Origin: Lachnospiraceae bacterium oral taxon 500
Lineage (GTDB): Bacteria; Bacillota; Clostridia; Lachnospirales; Vallitaleaceae
Length of the DNA stretch: 64,000 nucleotides
Assembly (NCBI GenBank): GCA_002999035.1
Contig: CP027241.1
Location: 933,001-997,000 of the forward strand
Reading direction: 5' to 3'
A program made the translations under genes and the position numbers. Shown in pieces: positions 9,227 to 18,400 of this stretch; positions within the stretch are counted from its first letter, which is position 1; every line of letters begins with the position of its first letter. The notes under the pieces were generated by a model, which searched no databases, had not been told where the DNA came from, and saw only the letters and a program-made list of their open reading frames with translations.

Positions 9227-10432
9227 TTATTTTGTAACTTCAGCGTCAACGTTGTCACGATATTTTGCAAAATCATCATAAGAAGGAAAGTCAAAATAAG
9301 AAGCAACTTTAATTTCTCCACTGGCAATTTTCGCAGAAATCTCAGAAATCTGCTTTTGAACGTCCTCTGGAGTATTTTGTTTATACCAATCATTCTCTAC
9401 TAAACCCGTGCCGCCTTCGGCAATACCATAGACATGATTGCCCGGCTTAATCTCATTGACTTCACCGTGAATATTTTTCAGAAGCAAAGCTACACAAGGT
9501 TCAATGTTTTTCAGCATAGAAGTAACCATTGATTTATAGCCCTGAACATCGCCAACCTTCTCAAAGTAAGCATACTGATCATAGTCGGTGCCAATGATAA
9601 ATTTCCCCTTCTCATAACCGCCTTTTTCATCAGCAGCCTGCATAGCACCAAGAGAAACCGAAGCGCCAACATTATATACATAGTCACAACCATTGTCCAT
9701 AACAACATTTACCGATTCGTAATCGCCTTGTACAGTAAGCTCACCCATGTAGGTGTACATAGGATCAACCTTCAAGCCCATATTCTTTCTGGCGTGCTTT
9801 ACTCCGCACAACCAGCCGACTCCAAAGTCATTGCAAATAGGAGCATCTACATTGATAACACAACCAACTTTACCAGACTTGGTCATCAAAGCAGAATAAA
9901 CACCTGCTAAAAAAGAACCTTCATTCTGCGCAAAAGAAACGCCGTAGATATTATTGGTGCCGCTAAAATCGGTGGCAGGTGATGTATCATACAAGATAAA
10001 AGTAGTATCAGCCCACTCACCGCTCTTGGACTTTTCAATAATAGTATCTGAAATATACCAGCCCATAGCCATAACAAAATCATAATGTTTTGTATCCAAA
10101 GCATCAATCAGCGAATTCACGGCCTGAGAACTATCATTGCCATACTCAACCAAAGTCACGTCATAGCCATAGTTTTCCTTGGCTGCCTGTGCCGCACGCC
10201 ACCCCATATCAGCTAAGCCAAAATCTCCAATATAAGCAGTATAATACAACATCGTTTTACCCGCGGCTTTCTTTTCATTTCCCGTATCCGTGGGTTTTTC
10301 TGCATCCGTAGATTTTTTTGTATCCGCGGACTCCTTTTTGTCAGGCTCTGTGTTCTTCTTACCGCTATTCCCGCAAGAAATAAGACTCAAGCACATGACA
10401 GACGCCAAAATAATTGCCAATACCTTTTTCAT
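9227..10432 (-). CDS. BMP-family substrate-binding lipoprotein
   Basis: A 401-residue secreted lipoprotein. Residues 1-19 are a signal peptide ending in the lipobox LISC, with the lipidated Cys at 20, followed by a K/E/D/T-rich linker to about residue 58. The rest matches the BMP/PnrA (Med, basic membrane protein) fold: GLADMGWRAAQAAKENYGYDVTLVE, IDALDTKHYDFVMAMGW, and the central FLAGVYSALMTKSGKVGCVI hinge region. Known relatives bind nucleosides for ABC import. It is the first gene of the operon, preceded by AGGAGGG and two palindromes. It should capture the substrate later handled by the PfkB and SIS proteins. Confidence 0.9.
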   Translation of the reverse strand: MKKVLAIILASVMCLSLISCGNSGKKNTEPDKKESADTKKSTDAEKPTDTGNEKKAAGKTMLYYTAYIGDFGLADMGWRAAQAAKENYGYDVTLVEYGNDSSQAVNSLIDALDTKHYDFVMAMGWYISDTIIEKSKSGEWADTTFILYDTSPATDFSGTNNIYGVSFAQNEGSFLAGVYSALMTKSGKVGCVINVDAPICNDFGVGWLCGVKHARKNMGLKVDPMYTYMGELTVQGDYESVNVVMDNGCDYVYNVGASVSLGAMQAADEKGGYEKGKFIIGTDYDQYAYFEKVGDVQGYKSMVTSMLKNIEPCVALLLKNIHGEVNEIKPGNHVYGIAEGGTGLVENDWYKQNTPEDVQKQISEISAKIASGEIKVASYFDFPSYDDFAKYRDNVDAEVTK

Positions 10433-10464
10433 ATTTTCCCTCCTGTTTAATTATTTGCTTTTTC

Positions 10465-10497
10465 AACGTCCCGGAACGTTAACATTATGTTCATAAT
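10465..10497. promoter_or_regulatory. Two adjacent palindromes upstream of the BMP lipoprotein gene
   Basis: The first palindrome (10465-10480, AACGTCCCGGAACGTT) pairs 7 of 8 positions. The second (10484-10497) has perfect 6-bp arms, ATTATG and CATAAT, around TT. They lie 33-65 bp upstream of the start codon, where an operator or a 5' UTR hairpin would sit. The divergent DeoR-type gene encodes an obvious candidate regulator. Which protein binds, if any, is unknown. Confidence 0.4.
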
Positions 10498-10536
10498 ATG
10501 CGCATTTATATGTTCCATTTTTGAAAAACTTTTTTA

Positions 10537-10918
10537 AATCAAACATTTTTATACATTCGAATTGTTCTATTAATTCATGTATCTAATAGGAAGTAATTTC
10601 ATGCATTTTGTACAACGGTTTCTTTAATTTCTCTATTTTTTTGTCTGGTATTATCCTACACGTTTTCTATTGGAAAGTCAACAGGATTTTCTATAAGTAC
10701 ACAAAGTCACCTCTTTATGTTCTTTTTATTTTCGTTTTGTTTTTCTTTTTGTTCGAAACACAGTATTTCTTTTGTTTCTTTTGTGCAATTTGCAGCGTGA
10801 CCTCCCTATAAATCTCTTAATAAAAGCTTTACAAAACGAACATAGACAATCCCAAATCATTTTGTTATAATCATTATATAATGTTTCAATTTACATTTTT
10901 GTTTAATCAAACATTTTT
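10537..10918. repeat. Direct repeat AATCAAACATTTTT in the divergent intergenic region
   Basis: The 14-mer AATCAAACATTTTT occurs at 10537-10550 and again at 10905-10918, each preceded by a TTTA/TTAA run. The first copy is about 105 bp upstream of the BMP gene start; the second lies just downstream of the probable deoR promoter. This arrangement fits a repressor binding both sides of a divergent region, possibly with looping. The rest of this 640-bp gap is very AT-rich and I see no gene in it. Confidence 0.4.
10843..10871 (+). promoter_or_regulatory. Probable sigma-A promoter of the DeoR-type regulator gene
   Basis: TAGACA at 10843-10848 (5 of 6 bases of the -35 consensus), a 17-nt spacer and a perfect TATAAT at 10866-10871. 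Transcription would begin near 10878, leaving a ~200-nt leader that includes the second AATCAAACATTTTT repeat at an operator-like position. Confidence 0.6.
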
Positions 10919-11081
10919 GTGCACTAATTACTTAATTTATCTATTCCGACCCGTAGTTTTTATATTTGTGTACAATTATTTTATTTGCATAGCGACGATA
11001 TTTTTCAACCGAATTTTCCACTTGATTTTTCATCAAAAGTTCGACACCATATAAACCCTATTTGAGAAAGAGGAATTTAAA

Positions 11082-11843
11082 ATGAGCAATATATCCAGAC
11101 GTGACCAGATTTTTAATCTGTTAGAAATTCAAGAGCAAATGTCCGTATCAGAGTTAGCTAAGTACTTTAATGTAACAGAAACCACAATCCGCCGGGATCT
11201 AATCCAGATGGAAATTCGTGGTGAGATTATTCGCAAACGCGGCTACGCCATCCTACCTGATCAAGGTCATAATTTAGCTATTCGCCGTCGAAATACGTTT
11301 TTAGAAGAAAAACAACGAATTGCTGCCAAGGCGATTGAACTGTGCCGCAATGTTCATTCCGCTGCTTTGGACTCCGGAACTACCGTTACAGAGCTTGTTC
11401 GACTTTTACTGAAGCAGCGAAACGAAAGAAAAATGGAACTCATAACCTGTTCTCTTTCTATTGCCTATGAAACCTGCAAATATTTTCATACCTATGTCCC
11501 AGGCGGACTTGTTTTTCCAGATGAAATCTCGGTCGGCGGTTCCAGTATGTCTAATTATTTTCAAGGTGTCACCACAGATATCGCCTTTCTCGGCAGTACC
11601 GGTATCGCCTCAACTCCGGGACTGACTGTGTCATATCTGCCTATGTTGGACGTCAAACGTGCCCTTATAGCCAGCGCCATCAAAAAAGTGGCTCTTTTGG
11701 ATTCTTCCAAGTTCTCTACTCGGGGAATATATACCTTTTGCAAGTTTGATGAATTGGATATTTTGATTACCGTACAAACCGAACAAAATGCCCGTGCTTT
11801 GGATGAAATCGCAAAACATAATGTAGAAATCATCCTTGCCTAA
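11082..11843 (+). CDS. DeoR-family transcriptional regulator
   Basis: A 253-residue DeoR/GlpR-type repressor. The N-terminal helix-turn-helix is typical (ISRRDQIFNLLEIQ, then VSELAKYFNVTETTIRRDL at about residues 18-37). The C-terminal half is the DeoR sensor domain related to sugar-phosphate isomerases, with DSGTTVTELVRLL near residue 100 and GSTGI and LLDSSKF further on. GAGGAA precedes the ATG. It is divergent from the BMP-transporter operon and is the natural candidate for its repressor. DeoR sensors usually bind a phosphorylated sugar, which would suit a product of the PfkB/SIS pathway. Effector and operator are inferred. Confidence 0.88.
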   Translation: MSNISRRDQIFNLLEIQEQMSVSELAKYFNVTETTIRRDLIQMEIRGEIIRKRGYAILPDQGHNLAIRRRNTFLEEKQRIAAKAIELCRNVHSAALDSGTTVTELVRLLLKQRNERKMELITCSLSIAYETCKYFHTYVPGGLVFPDEISVGGSSMSNYFQGVTTDIAFLGSTGIASTPGLTVSYLPMLDVKRALIASAIKKVALLDSSKFSTRGIYTFCKFDELDILITVQTEQNARALDEIAKHNVEIILA

Positions 11844-11931
11844 AAACCGGAGTTCTCTCCTGCAAAAGAAATACCTCTTATATGCCTCCCCAAATAAAAA
11901 AACTGCCGGAAAAAGCATTGCGTCCTCAAAA

Positions 11932-11949
11932 GTTAGACCAAAATCTAAC
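11932..11949. terminator. Weak hairpin between convergent genes
   Basis: GTTAGA and TCTAAC form a 6-bp stem around CCAAAA. On the minus strand it is followed by TTTTG, so it may help end the binding-lipoprotein gene at 12028. The stem is short and the call is tentative. Confidence 0.3.
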
Positions 11950-12027
11950 CTTTGGTGGTCGCCGCTTTTATCAGCAGTCTTTTTATTTTTATTTCTCTAT
12001 ATTTCTTTTTTATTTCTCTTTATCTCC

Positions 12028-13392
12028 CTACTTCTTCTCCGCCGCCTTCTCCATAGCACTGACGAATTCTTCGGCACTGATCTTGCCGGCGGCCAGTTTA
12101 ATAAAGTTTTCTTTTAAATCCGGCTCAATTTCCTGATTTTTATTGGCATTGACTGCCCACGCCCAGCGGTGAGCGGTTTGCTCCAGTACCGGCTTTATTT
12201 CCTCCAGCTGTTTCGGCCAAGCGGCATTGCCGGCATCGGACGGAATTCCCAGTGAATATTCTGCCAGCTTGGCATCATACTCGCCCCTGGTAATTTTTTC
12301 AATCAGCCCGAAAGCTTCTTTGACCAATTTTGTATTCTTATTCACCGCCAAAACCTGAGCGCCGTAATTGGCATAGGAAATGTCGGTCTGTCCGCCCGGC
12401 ACTGTCGGATAACTGAAGCAGCCCCAGCGAAAATCAGGGCCGGTAATCTCCTTAACCTCATTCGGCAGCCATGAACCGTTCAGGCACATAGCCGCCTTCC
12501 CGGCCGCTATTTCCGTTTCCTGTCCGGCCGGCCAAATATTTTCCATAATCTGCGCGGAAAAATACCCTTTTTCCGCCATATTTTGAATGTCAGCCGCCAT
12601 CGCCAGCACCTCCGGCGTTTCCTGCCATTTGCCGTTTAGTACTACATCCTCTACTCCTGCCTGCCCGATATACCGGCCCAAATGATAACCGAAAAAGGAG
12701 ACCGCGTAGACATCGTCAAAAGTAACCGGCACAATGCCCGCCTGTTTAAGCTGTTCACAGACAGCTAAAAACTCCTCCCAAGTCACCGGTTCTTTCTCTA
12801 TTCCGGCTTTGGCGAACAAGTTTTTGTTATAAAAGACATTAAAAATAAAGGGCTGATAGGGCAGACTCATATACCGGCCGCCGCCGCTTTCTTTGGCCGC
12901 CTGCAAAAAGAGAGGGAGACCCGTCTGTTCATACCCGGCCGCTTCCACCAGGGGCGTCAAATCGTATAAATAATCGCCCCATTCCTGATTGACCCGGCTA
13001 ATATCTTCATCAAACAAGTCAATTTGCTCTCCCGCTTCCAGCGCCGTGCGCAAGCCCTCGCGCATATTAGTCCGGCCTTTAAACCGAAGGTCAACCTCAA
13101 CCCCGGTTTCTCCGCTAAAAGCGGCAACCGCTTCCTTAATTACCTGCCCCTGCGGCTCCGAGCTTTCCCACATCGACCAGTAAACCAGTCTTTCAGGATT
13201 TTCCGCTTCCGCCGGTTTGCTTTCTTGCTTCTCATTTTCTACCGGTTTCTCTGCGCTCGTCTGCGTTTCGTTTTGGGAGCCTTGGTCTTGCTTTGTCTGA
13301 TCAGCGGCCGTTTCCTTAACCACCGGCGCACCGCAGCCGGCCAAAATCAAAACTGCCGTCAATAACGCTAAAGCCTTTTGTATTTTTTTCAT
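12028..13392 (-). CDS. Extracellular solute-binding lipoprotein, family 1 (sugar type)
   Basis: A 454-residue ABC substrate-binding lipoprotein. The second of two ATGs (13392) is chosen because AGGAG is 7 nt from it and too close to the first. The signal peptide ends in the lipobox LAGC with Cys at 20, followed by a long Q/E/K/T-rich linker to about residue 65. The mature domain has family-1 features: YWSMWESSEPQG, the FNVFYNKNLFAKAGI hinge segment and VTWEEFLAVCEQLKQAG. Such proteins bind mono- or oligosaccharides. No permease or ATPase genes are adjacent, so it is an orphan that must use components encoded elsewhere, or acts as a sensor. Confidence 0.82.
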   Translation of the reverse strand: MKKIQKALALLTAVLILAGCGAPVVKETAADQTKQDQGSQNETQTSAEKPVENEKQESKPAEAENPERLVYWSMWESSEPQGQVIKEAVAAFSGETGVEVDLRFKGRTNMREGLRTALEAGEQIDLFDEDISRVNQEWGDYLYDLTPLVEAAGYEQTGLPLFLQAAKESGGGRYMSLPYQPFIFNVFYNKNLFAKAGIEKEPVTWEEFLAVCEQLKQAGIVPVTFDDVYAVSFFGYHLGRYIGQAGVEDVVLNGKWQETPEVLAMAADIQNMAEKGYFSAQIMENIWPAGQETEIAAGKAAMCLNGSWLPNEVKEITGPDFRWGCFSYPTVPGGQTDISYANYGAQVLAVNKNTKLVKEAFGLIEKITRGEYDAKLAEYSLGIPSDAGNAAWPKQLEEIKPVLEQTAHRWAWAVNANKNQEIEPDLKENFIKLAAGKISAEEFVSAMEKAAEKK

Positions 13393-13406
13393 TATCATTC
13401 TCCTGT

Positions 13407-14549
13407 TTATCCTTCTTTATTTTCAAATGCCGCCGCTACCTTGGTCAGCAAGTTTCTAATTTCCAAATGCTGCGGGCAAACCCTTTCGCATTTGCCGCAG
13501 CCGATGCATTCCGACGCCTTGCCGTGACCGCCTCCGATCAGACTGTTTTTATAGTAATATTTGGCGTTCCAACCGTGAAAAGCCTCCCTTGAGTTGAGTG
13601 CCGCAAACATGTCCGGTATCAGGATTGCTTTCGGACATTCATTTTCTTCAATGCAGTACCGGCAGGACGTGCAGGGAATCAGATTCAAGTTCTTAAAAGC
13701 GGCGCAAACCTTGGCAACTGCTGCCGTTTCCGCTGGCGACAGCGGCTGAAAGTCCCGCATGACGCCGATATTATCCTGCATTTGTTCCGGAGTGCTCATG
13801 CCCGACAACACCATAATCATTTGCGGGAAGCCGGCCGCAAAGCGCAGAGCATAGCTGGCATTGCTGCCGCCGTTCAGCTCCCGCAAAATCCGATCCGCCT
13901 CCGCCGGCAAATTGACCAAACTCCCGCCTTTCACCGGCTCCATAACAATCACCGGCTTCTTATGTTTTTCGCAAACCTCGTACACCCGGCGGCTGTCAAC
14001 CGATGCATCCTCGTAATCAACATAATTAAACTGAATCTGCACCACTTCAATTTCCGGATGCTCGGTCAGAATTTGCTCCAAGACCTCGGCCCGGTCATGA
14101 AAAGAAATACCGAAATGTCGGATCAGCCCCTCCTCTTTAAAGCGATAGGCCGTTTCATACGCCCGGCAGCGCTTAAACTTTTCATAATTATTTTTATCCT
14201 GCGCATGCATCAGATAAAAATCAAAATATTCCACACCGCACCAAGCCAGCTGCTGCTCAAAGAATGGACGAATCTCCTCCTGCGTCTTAAAATACGAATC
14301 CGTCAGTTTGTTGGTCATCAGAAACTGCCGGCGCTCATACCGTTTGGCAACGCAATCGGCAATGGCCGTTTCCGACCGGCCGTTCAAATAACCGTGCGCC
14401 GTATCAAAGTAGTTAAATCCGGCCGCAATAAACTCATCGACCATCCGAATAAACTCCGGGTAATTGACTTCTTCTCCGTTCATGGGCAGGCGCATACAAC
14501 CAAATCCCAAATTGCCCTGAATTTCAGGGAAAAAACTATTTGTTACCAT
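13407..14549 (-). CDS. Aldo/keto reductase with C-terminal 4Fe-4S ferredoxin-like domain
   Basis: A 380-residue protein starting MVTNSFFPEIQGNLGFGCMRLPM, chosen because AAGGAGGT lies 7 nt before the ATG at 14549. The N-terminal ~290 residues are an aldo/keto reductase barrel with the usual tetrad regions: FDTAHGY (Asp, Tyr), TNKL (Lys) and LMHAQ (His). The C-terminus has CTSCRYC-x5-CP and CIGCGKCERVCP, which would hold two iron-sulfur clusters, as in the common anaerobic YdhV/PF00248-4Fe4S fusions. It starts 66 nt downstream of the PLC-like gene and is followed 14 nt later by the binding lipoprotein, so the three may be one transcript. The substrate is unknown. Confidence 0.85.
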   Translation of the reverse strand: MVTNSFFPEIQGNLGFGCMRLPMNGEEVNYPEFIRMVDEFIAAGFNYFDTAHGYLNGRSETAIADCVAKRYERRQFLMTNKLTDSYFKTQEEIRPFFEQQLAWCGVEYFDFYLMHAQDKNNYEKFKRCRAYETAYRFKEEGLIRHFGISFHDRAEVLEQILTEHPEIEVVQIQFNYVDYEDASVDSRRVYEVCEKHKKPVIVMEPVKGGSLVNLPAEADRILRELNGGSNASYALRFAAGFPQMIMVLSGMSTPEQMQDNIGVMRDFQPLSPAETAAVAKVCAAFKNLNLIPCTSCRYCIEENECPKAILIPDMFAALNSREAFHGWNAKYYYKNSLIGGGHGKASECIGCGKCERVCPQHLEIRNLLTKVAAAFENKEG

Positions 14550-14615
14550 AACCTTACCTCCTTTTGGGGCGTCCATCTGCCTTGATTCCGAGCCAACCAC
14601 CGCCCGGCCTGCCAT

Positions 14616-15269
14616 CTACAAAGCCTCCTCCTGCTGTTTCTGCCATTCCCTTTCAATCCAGACGGCTGTTTCCGCCACAAAACTGTCCATTTCCGCTGCG
14701 CTGAGATAGGGAAACTCTCGGTTTTCCACCGCCGCTGATAAATAAAACTCGGTAATATACCCAATTTGCCGGCTGAACGCCTCCGCCGGATAAAAATCAA
14801 AATAGCGATTGGCAAAACTTTTTATAGGTGCAAATACCGTGAAAAACACAAAGTCCGGATTTTTCTGCAAAAATACAAAGTCCTGCCCATACCAGTCCTC
14901 TTTAATCGTCCAAATAAACTTGGGATCTTTGGCCAGCCCCTCCGCATACAGCGGCTCTGCTTTTTTCCGCCGGTAAAACTCCGACCAGGCGATATCGGTC
15001 AGCAAATGAAAGTAATACCCTAAATAAAAGGGATATTTGTCATCTTTGACCTGCAAATATTTTTGCCGAAAATCCTCCGCATCTATCTCAGCACTGCCTT
15101 TTTTATGCCAGTGAGTAATCTCTTTACCAGGCGTAAACACGCTCCAGTCTTCATTCGGCACGCCGCAATCCGGCGCAATGTTGCCGACTAAAAACTCAGC
15201 ATTATTCAGCATCTCGTATCTCTTCATAAAGTAATCTGCAATCCGCATATGGGCAATCCAAGTTGCCAT
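14616..15269 (-). CDS. Zinc-dependent phospholipase C-like protein
   Basis: A 217-residue protein resembling the Zn-dependent PLC-like family found across Firmicutes. Visible features are TWIAHMRIADYF at the start, FLVGNIAPDCGVPNEDW near residue 26, and ITHWHKK and YFHLLTDIAW, whose His and Asp residues fit the metal-binding pattern. There is no signal peptide, so it is probably cytoplasmic. AAGGAG precedes the ATG by 7 nt. Many members are uncharacterised, and enzymatic activity on phospholipid is not established for this one. Confidence 0.65.
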   Translation of the reverse strand: MATWIAHMRIADYFMKRYEMLNNAEFLVGNIAPDCGVPNEDWSVFTPGKEITHWHKKGSAEIDAEDFRQKYLQVKDDKYPFYLGYYFHLLTDIAWSEFYRRKKAEPLYAEGLAKDPKFIWTIKEDWYGQDFVFLQKNPDFVFFTVFAPIKSFANRYFDFYPAEAFSRQIGYITEFYLSAAVENREFPYLSAAEMDSFVAETAVWIEREWQKQQEEAL

Positions 15270-15418
15270 TGTCTGCTCCTTCCCGTTACCGCTGTACCCT
15301 CTGCCAAAGGCTTTGCCGTACCGGCGTCATCTGTTTTTAGAAATCTCTTGTTATCTAATTTTCTCTTAGTGTTTCTTCCTGCCGGTCCATAAGGAAAGCG
15401 CATCCTAGGAAAAAGCAA

Positions 15419-18400
15419 TTACTCATACGATTTCAGTGCCTCAACCATATCAATTTTCTTCAGCCGGAAATGAACAAAAAACATGACAATCACCGAAAAA
15501 AGGAAAGTCATCAGCGCCGAAATCACATAGGTCATGGCAAAACGCTTGGGATAAAGCTGAATCGTGTCCGGCACAATAAAGACCAAAATCATTTCATGCA
15601 AAAGCACGCCGAAAACATAGCCCAGTCCAATACCAAGCACCGTTAAAAACAGCGTTTCCCGGTAAACATAAGCCGTCAGCTCCTGCGGGAAAAAGCCCAG
15701 CACCTTAATCGTGGACAACTCCCGGATCCGCTCGGAAATATTGATATTGGTCAGATTATACAAGACCACAAAAGCCAGCACCGAGGACACTAAAATGATG
15801 ATAACCACCACAACATCCAGCGAATCGAGTGCCTGCATCGAGGACGATCTGCCTATTTCCGTAACCGACAGCACCACATCCTGATCCAGCAGCTTACTTG
15901 TCAAAGCATCCCCGGCTAGGGCCGGTTCGGCCGCTTTTTTTACCAGCTCGGCGTTGGCAGCCGGCATTTTCCCAAACTGCTTTTGATACGCCATCCGGCT
16001 CATATACAAATAATGCCCCAAATAATTTTCACAAATCCCGCTGATGGCAGTGGTAAACTCTTTGTTATCGGCATCCTTGAGGGCAAGCTCATCGCCTGCT
16101 TTTTTGTCCGCCAAAAAGGCGAGTTTATCGGTCAGCAGCCCTCCTTCTTCCGGCAAGGTTAAAGCCCGCTCCGGGTTCTTTGGATTCTGCAGCCGCTGCA
16201 GCAGATAAAACTCCTCCACTTTTTCCGGCACAACCAAATAAATCGTTTGCACCGAGCTGCTGCCGCCTTTCCATTTAACCGCTTCGACATAAACCGGCGT
16301 ATGGCTTTCAAACAGCGTCTTTTCCTCTAAGACAGCGTGAAAGTCATCTAAGCCATTTTCCCCAAAATCTTCGTCAAAGATAACCATATAATCATACTTG
16401 GTCAGCTGTCCGTACTGCACCGGCAAAAGGTTTCCAACTGAATCGCGCAGGGCAAAACCCAAAAAAACCAAACCCGCACAGCCGGCAATACCCAAAATCG
16501 TCATCGACATCCGAATCTTATAACGAAACATATTCCGAGCCGTAACCTTATACAAAAAGGACAGGCGCCGCCATAAAAAAGTCAGCCGTTCCAAAAAAAT
16601 CTTGGTTCCGCTTTTGGGTGCCTTCGGCCGCATCAGTGTCGTTGCATTCTGTCGAAGATAGCCATTGACCACGGCGTAAGCCGCTACCGCTGTACAGACA
16701 ATACCAATAACAATCGACTGCGCCGCATAAGCCGCAAAATAAACCGGCGGCGGCGTTTGGATAACAAAAATAGCCTTATACGCCCGATACACCACCTTGG
16801 TTAAAATCGGCTGACCGGTGGCCGCACCAATCGCACCGCCCATTAAACTCGCCCAGAACCCATAATAAAAATATTTTTTGGAAATATCCCAATTCCCGTA
16901 GCCCAATGCCTTGAGCGTTCCGATTTGCCCCCGATGCTCATCGGCCATTCGTGTCATTGTCGATAAGCAGACTAATAGTGCAATCAAGAAGAAAAAGACC
17001 GGAAAAACATTAGACAGCAAATAAATCCGGCGAGCCGAATCATAGTACAAAAAATATTCGCTCAAATCTTCTCTGGTCAGCACCGCATAGGGCGAATCCT
17101 TCAGCTTCTTGAGAACCTTTTTGGCATCGTCAATTTTTTTTCGGCCGTCGGCAATGTCTTCTTCTGCTTCTGCTTTTTTGTCTGCAAACTCGGTTTTCCC
17201 CTGTTCATACTGCCCTCTGGCTACAGCCAGTTCCCATGCCGCAGCAGTCAATTTTTTTTGTGTCGCCGCCTGCTTGGCCGCAAAGAACTGCCGGTTTGCA
17301 CTTAATTCCGCCTGTCCCTCGGCATAATCGGCCTGTCCGCGCTCCAATTTCTCCTGCGCCGCCGCCAGCGCCGCTTCACCCTCGGCCAACTGACTTTGTA
17401 CCGCCTGCAAATCTTTTTCCTTTTCTTTTAACTCCGCCTCGCCTTGGCTTAGCCTGCCGGCCGCCTCATTTAACTCTTTCTGCTGCTCCGTCAGCCGACT
17501 TTGGCGGGCGGTCAATTCCTCCTGCTGCCGTAAAATCTCAGCGTAGGCCACCGCCGCTTCGCCCATCCGGGCAAGCCTCCGCTCCCCGTCCGGTGCTTTT
17601 CTGGCCGCCTGTATCTGAAGTAAAAGCCATTCCGGATTTTGGCCAAATGCCCGCAGCTTCTTTTTCAGTTCCTCTTCCGCCTGCGCCAACTGTGCAAAAC
17701 CGGCTCGAATCCGGCTAAGACCGCTTTCAATCTGCTCCTGCCCCGCCATCAGGCTTCGCTTTCGTTCCGCCAGCTCCTGCCCGGCCTGCTGCCACTGATA
17801 CAAGCCGGCTTCATACTGACGCCGGCTTGATAAATAATTTTCTTTTTCTTGCTGGTATTGCTTTTGAGCCGCTGTCAATTCCTGAAAGGCCTGCTTTAGC
17901 TTTTCTTCGGCGGCCGCAAACCGGCGAATGGCTCCGGCTGTTTCCGCGGCTAAGGCATCTTTGGCGGCGGATAATTCCCGCTCGCCAAATTGAATCCGGC
18001 CGTCCGCCTCGTCCAAATCCCTTTCCGCATCATCCAAGCGCTGCCGGGCATCCCGCAGCTTTTCTTCACCCTCGGCAATTTTATCTCTGGCCTTTTGCTT
18101 TAATTCCCGAAGCTGCGTTCTTGGCCGGGTTGCCAATAAGTTCTCCAAATCTTCTTTTTTAGCGGCGCAAATTGCCTTATACCGCTTATCATCGCTGGTT
18201 AAGCCCCTCACTCCGCTTAACCGGAGCCGGCCAAAGCTGTATTTTTCCGCTGTAAAGTTTTCTTCCAAAATAAAAGCAAAGCCCTCTAACTTACCCAAAC
18301 CGCCGCTGGCATCCCCTTTTTGCTTGGGAGCGGTAAACTCGGGATGATAACAAAAGCCAACCACTTTGAAACGATAACGCTCTAAAGCATCGCTCTTATC

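Noticed and set aside
10608-10811. A 67-codon F-rich plus-strand frame in the divergent region
   Set aside because: It reflects T-rich intergenic DNA; there is no ribosome site.
13782-14585. A 267-codon plus-strand frame
   Set aside because: It is antisense to the aldo/keto reductase, lacks a ribosome site and matches no family.
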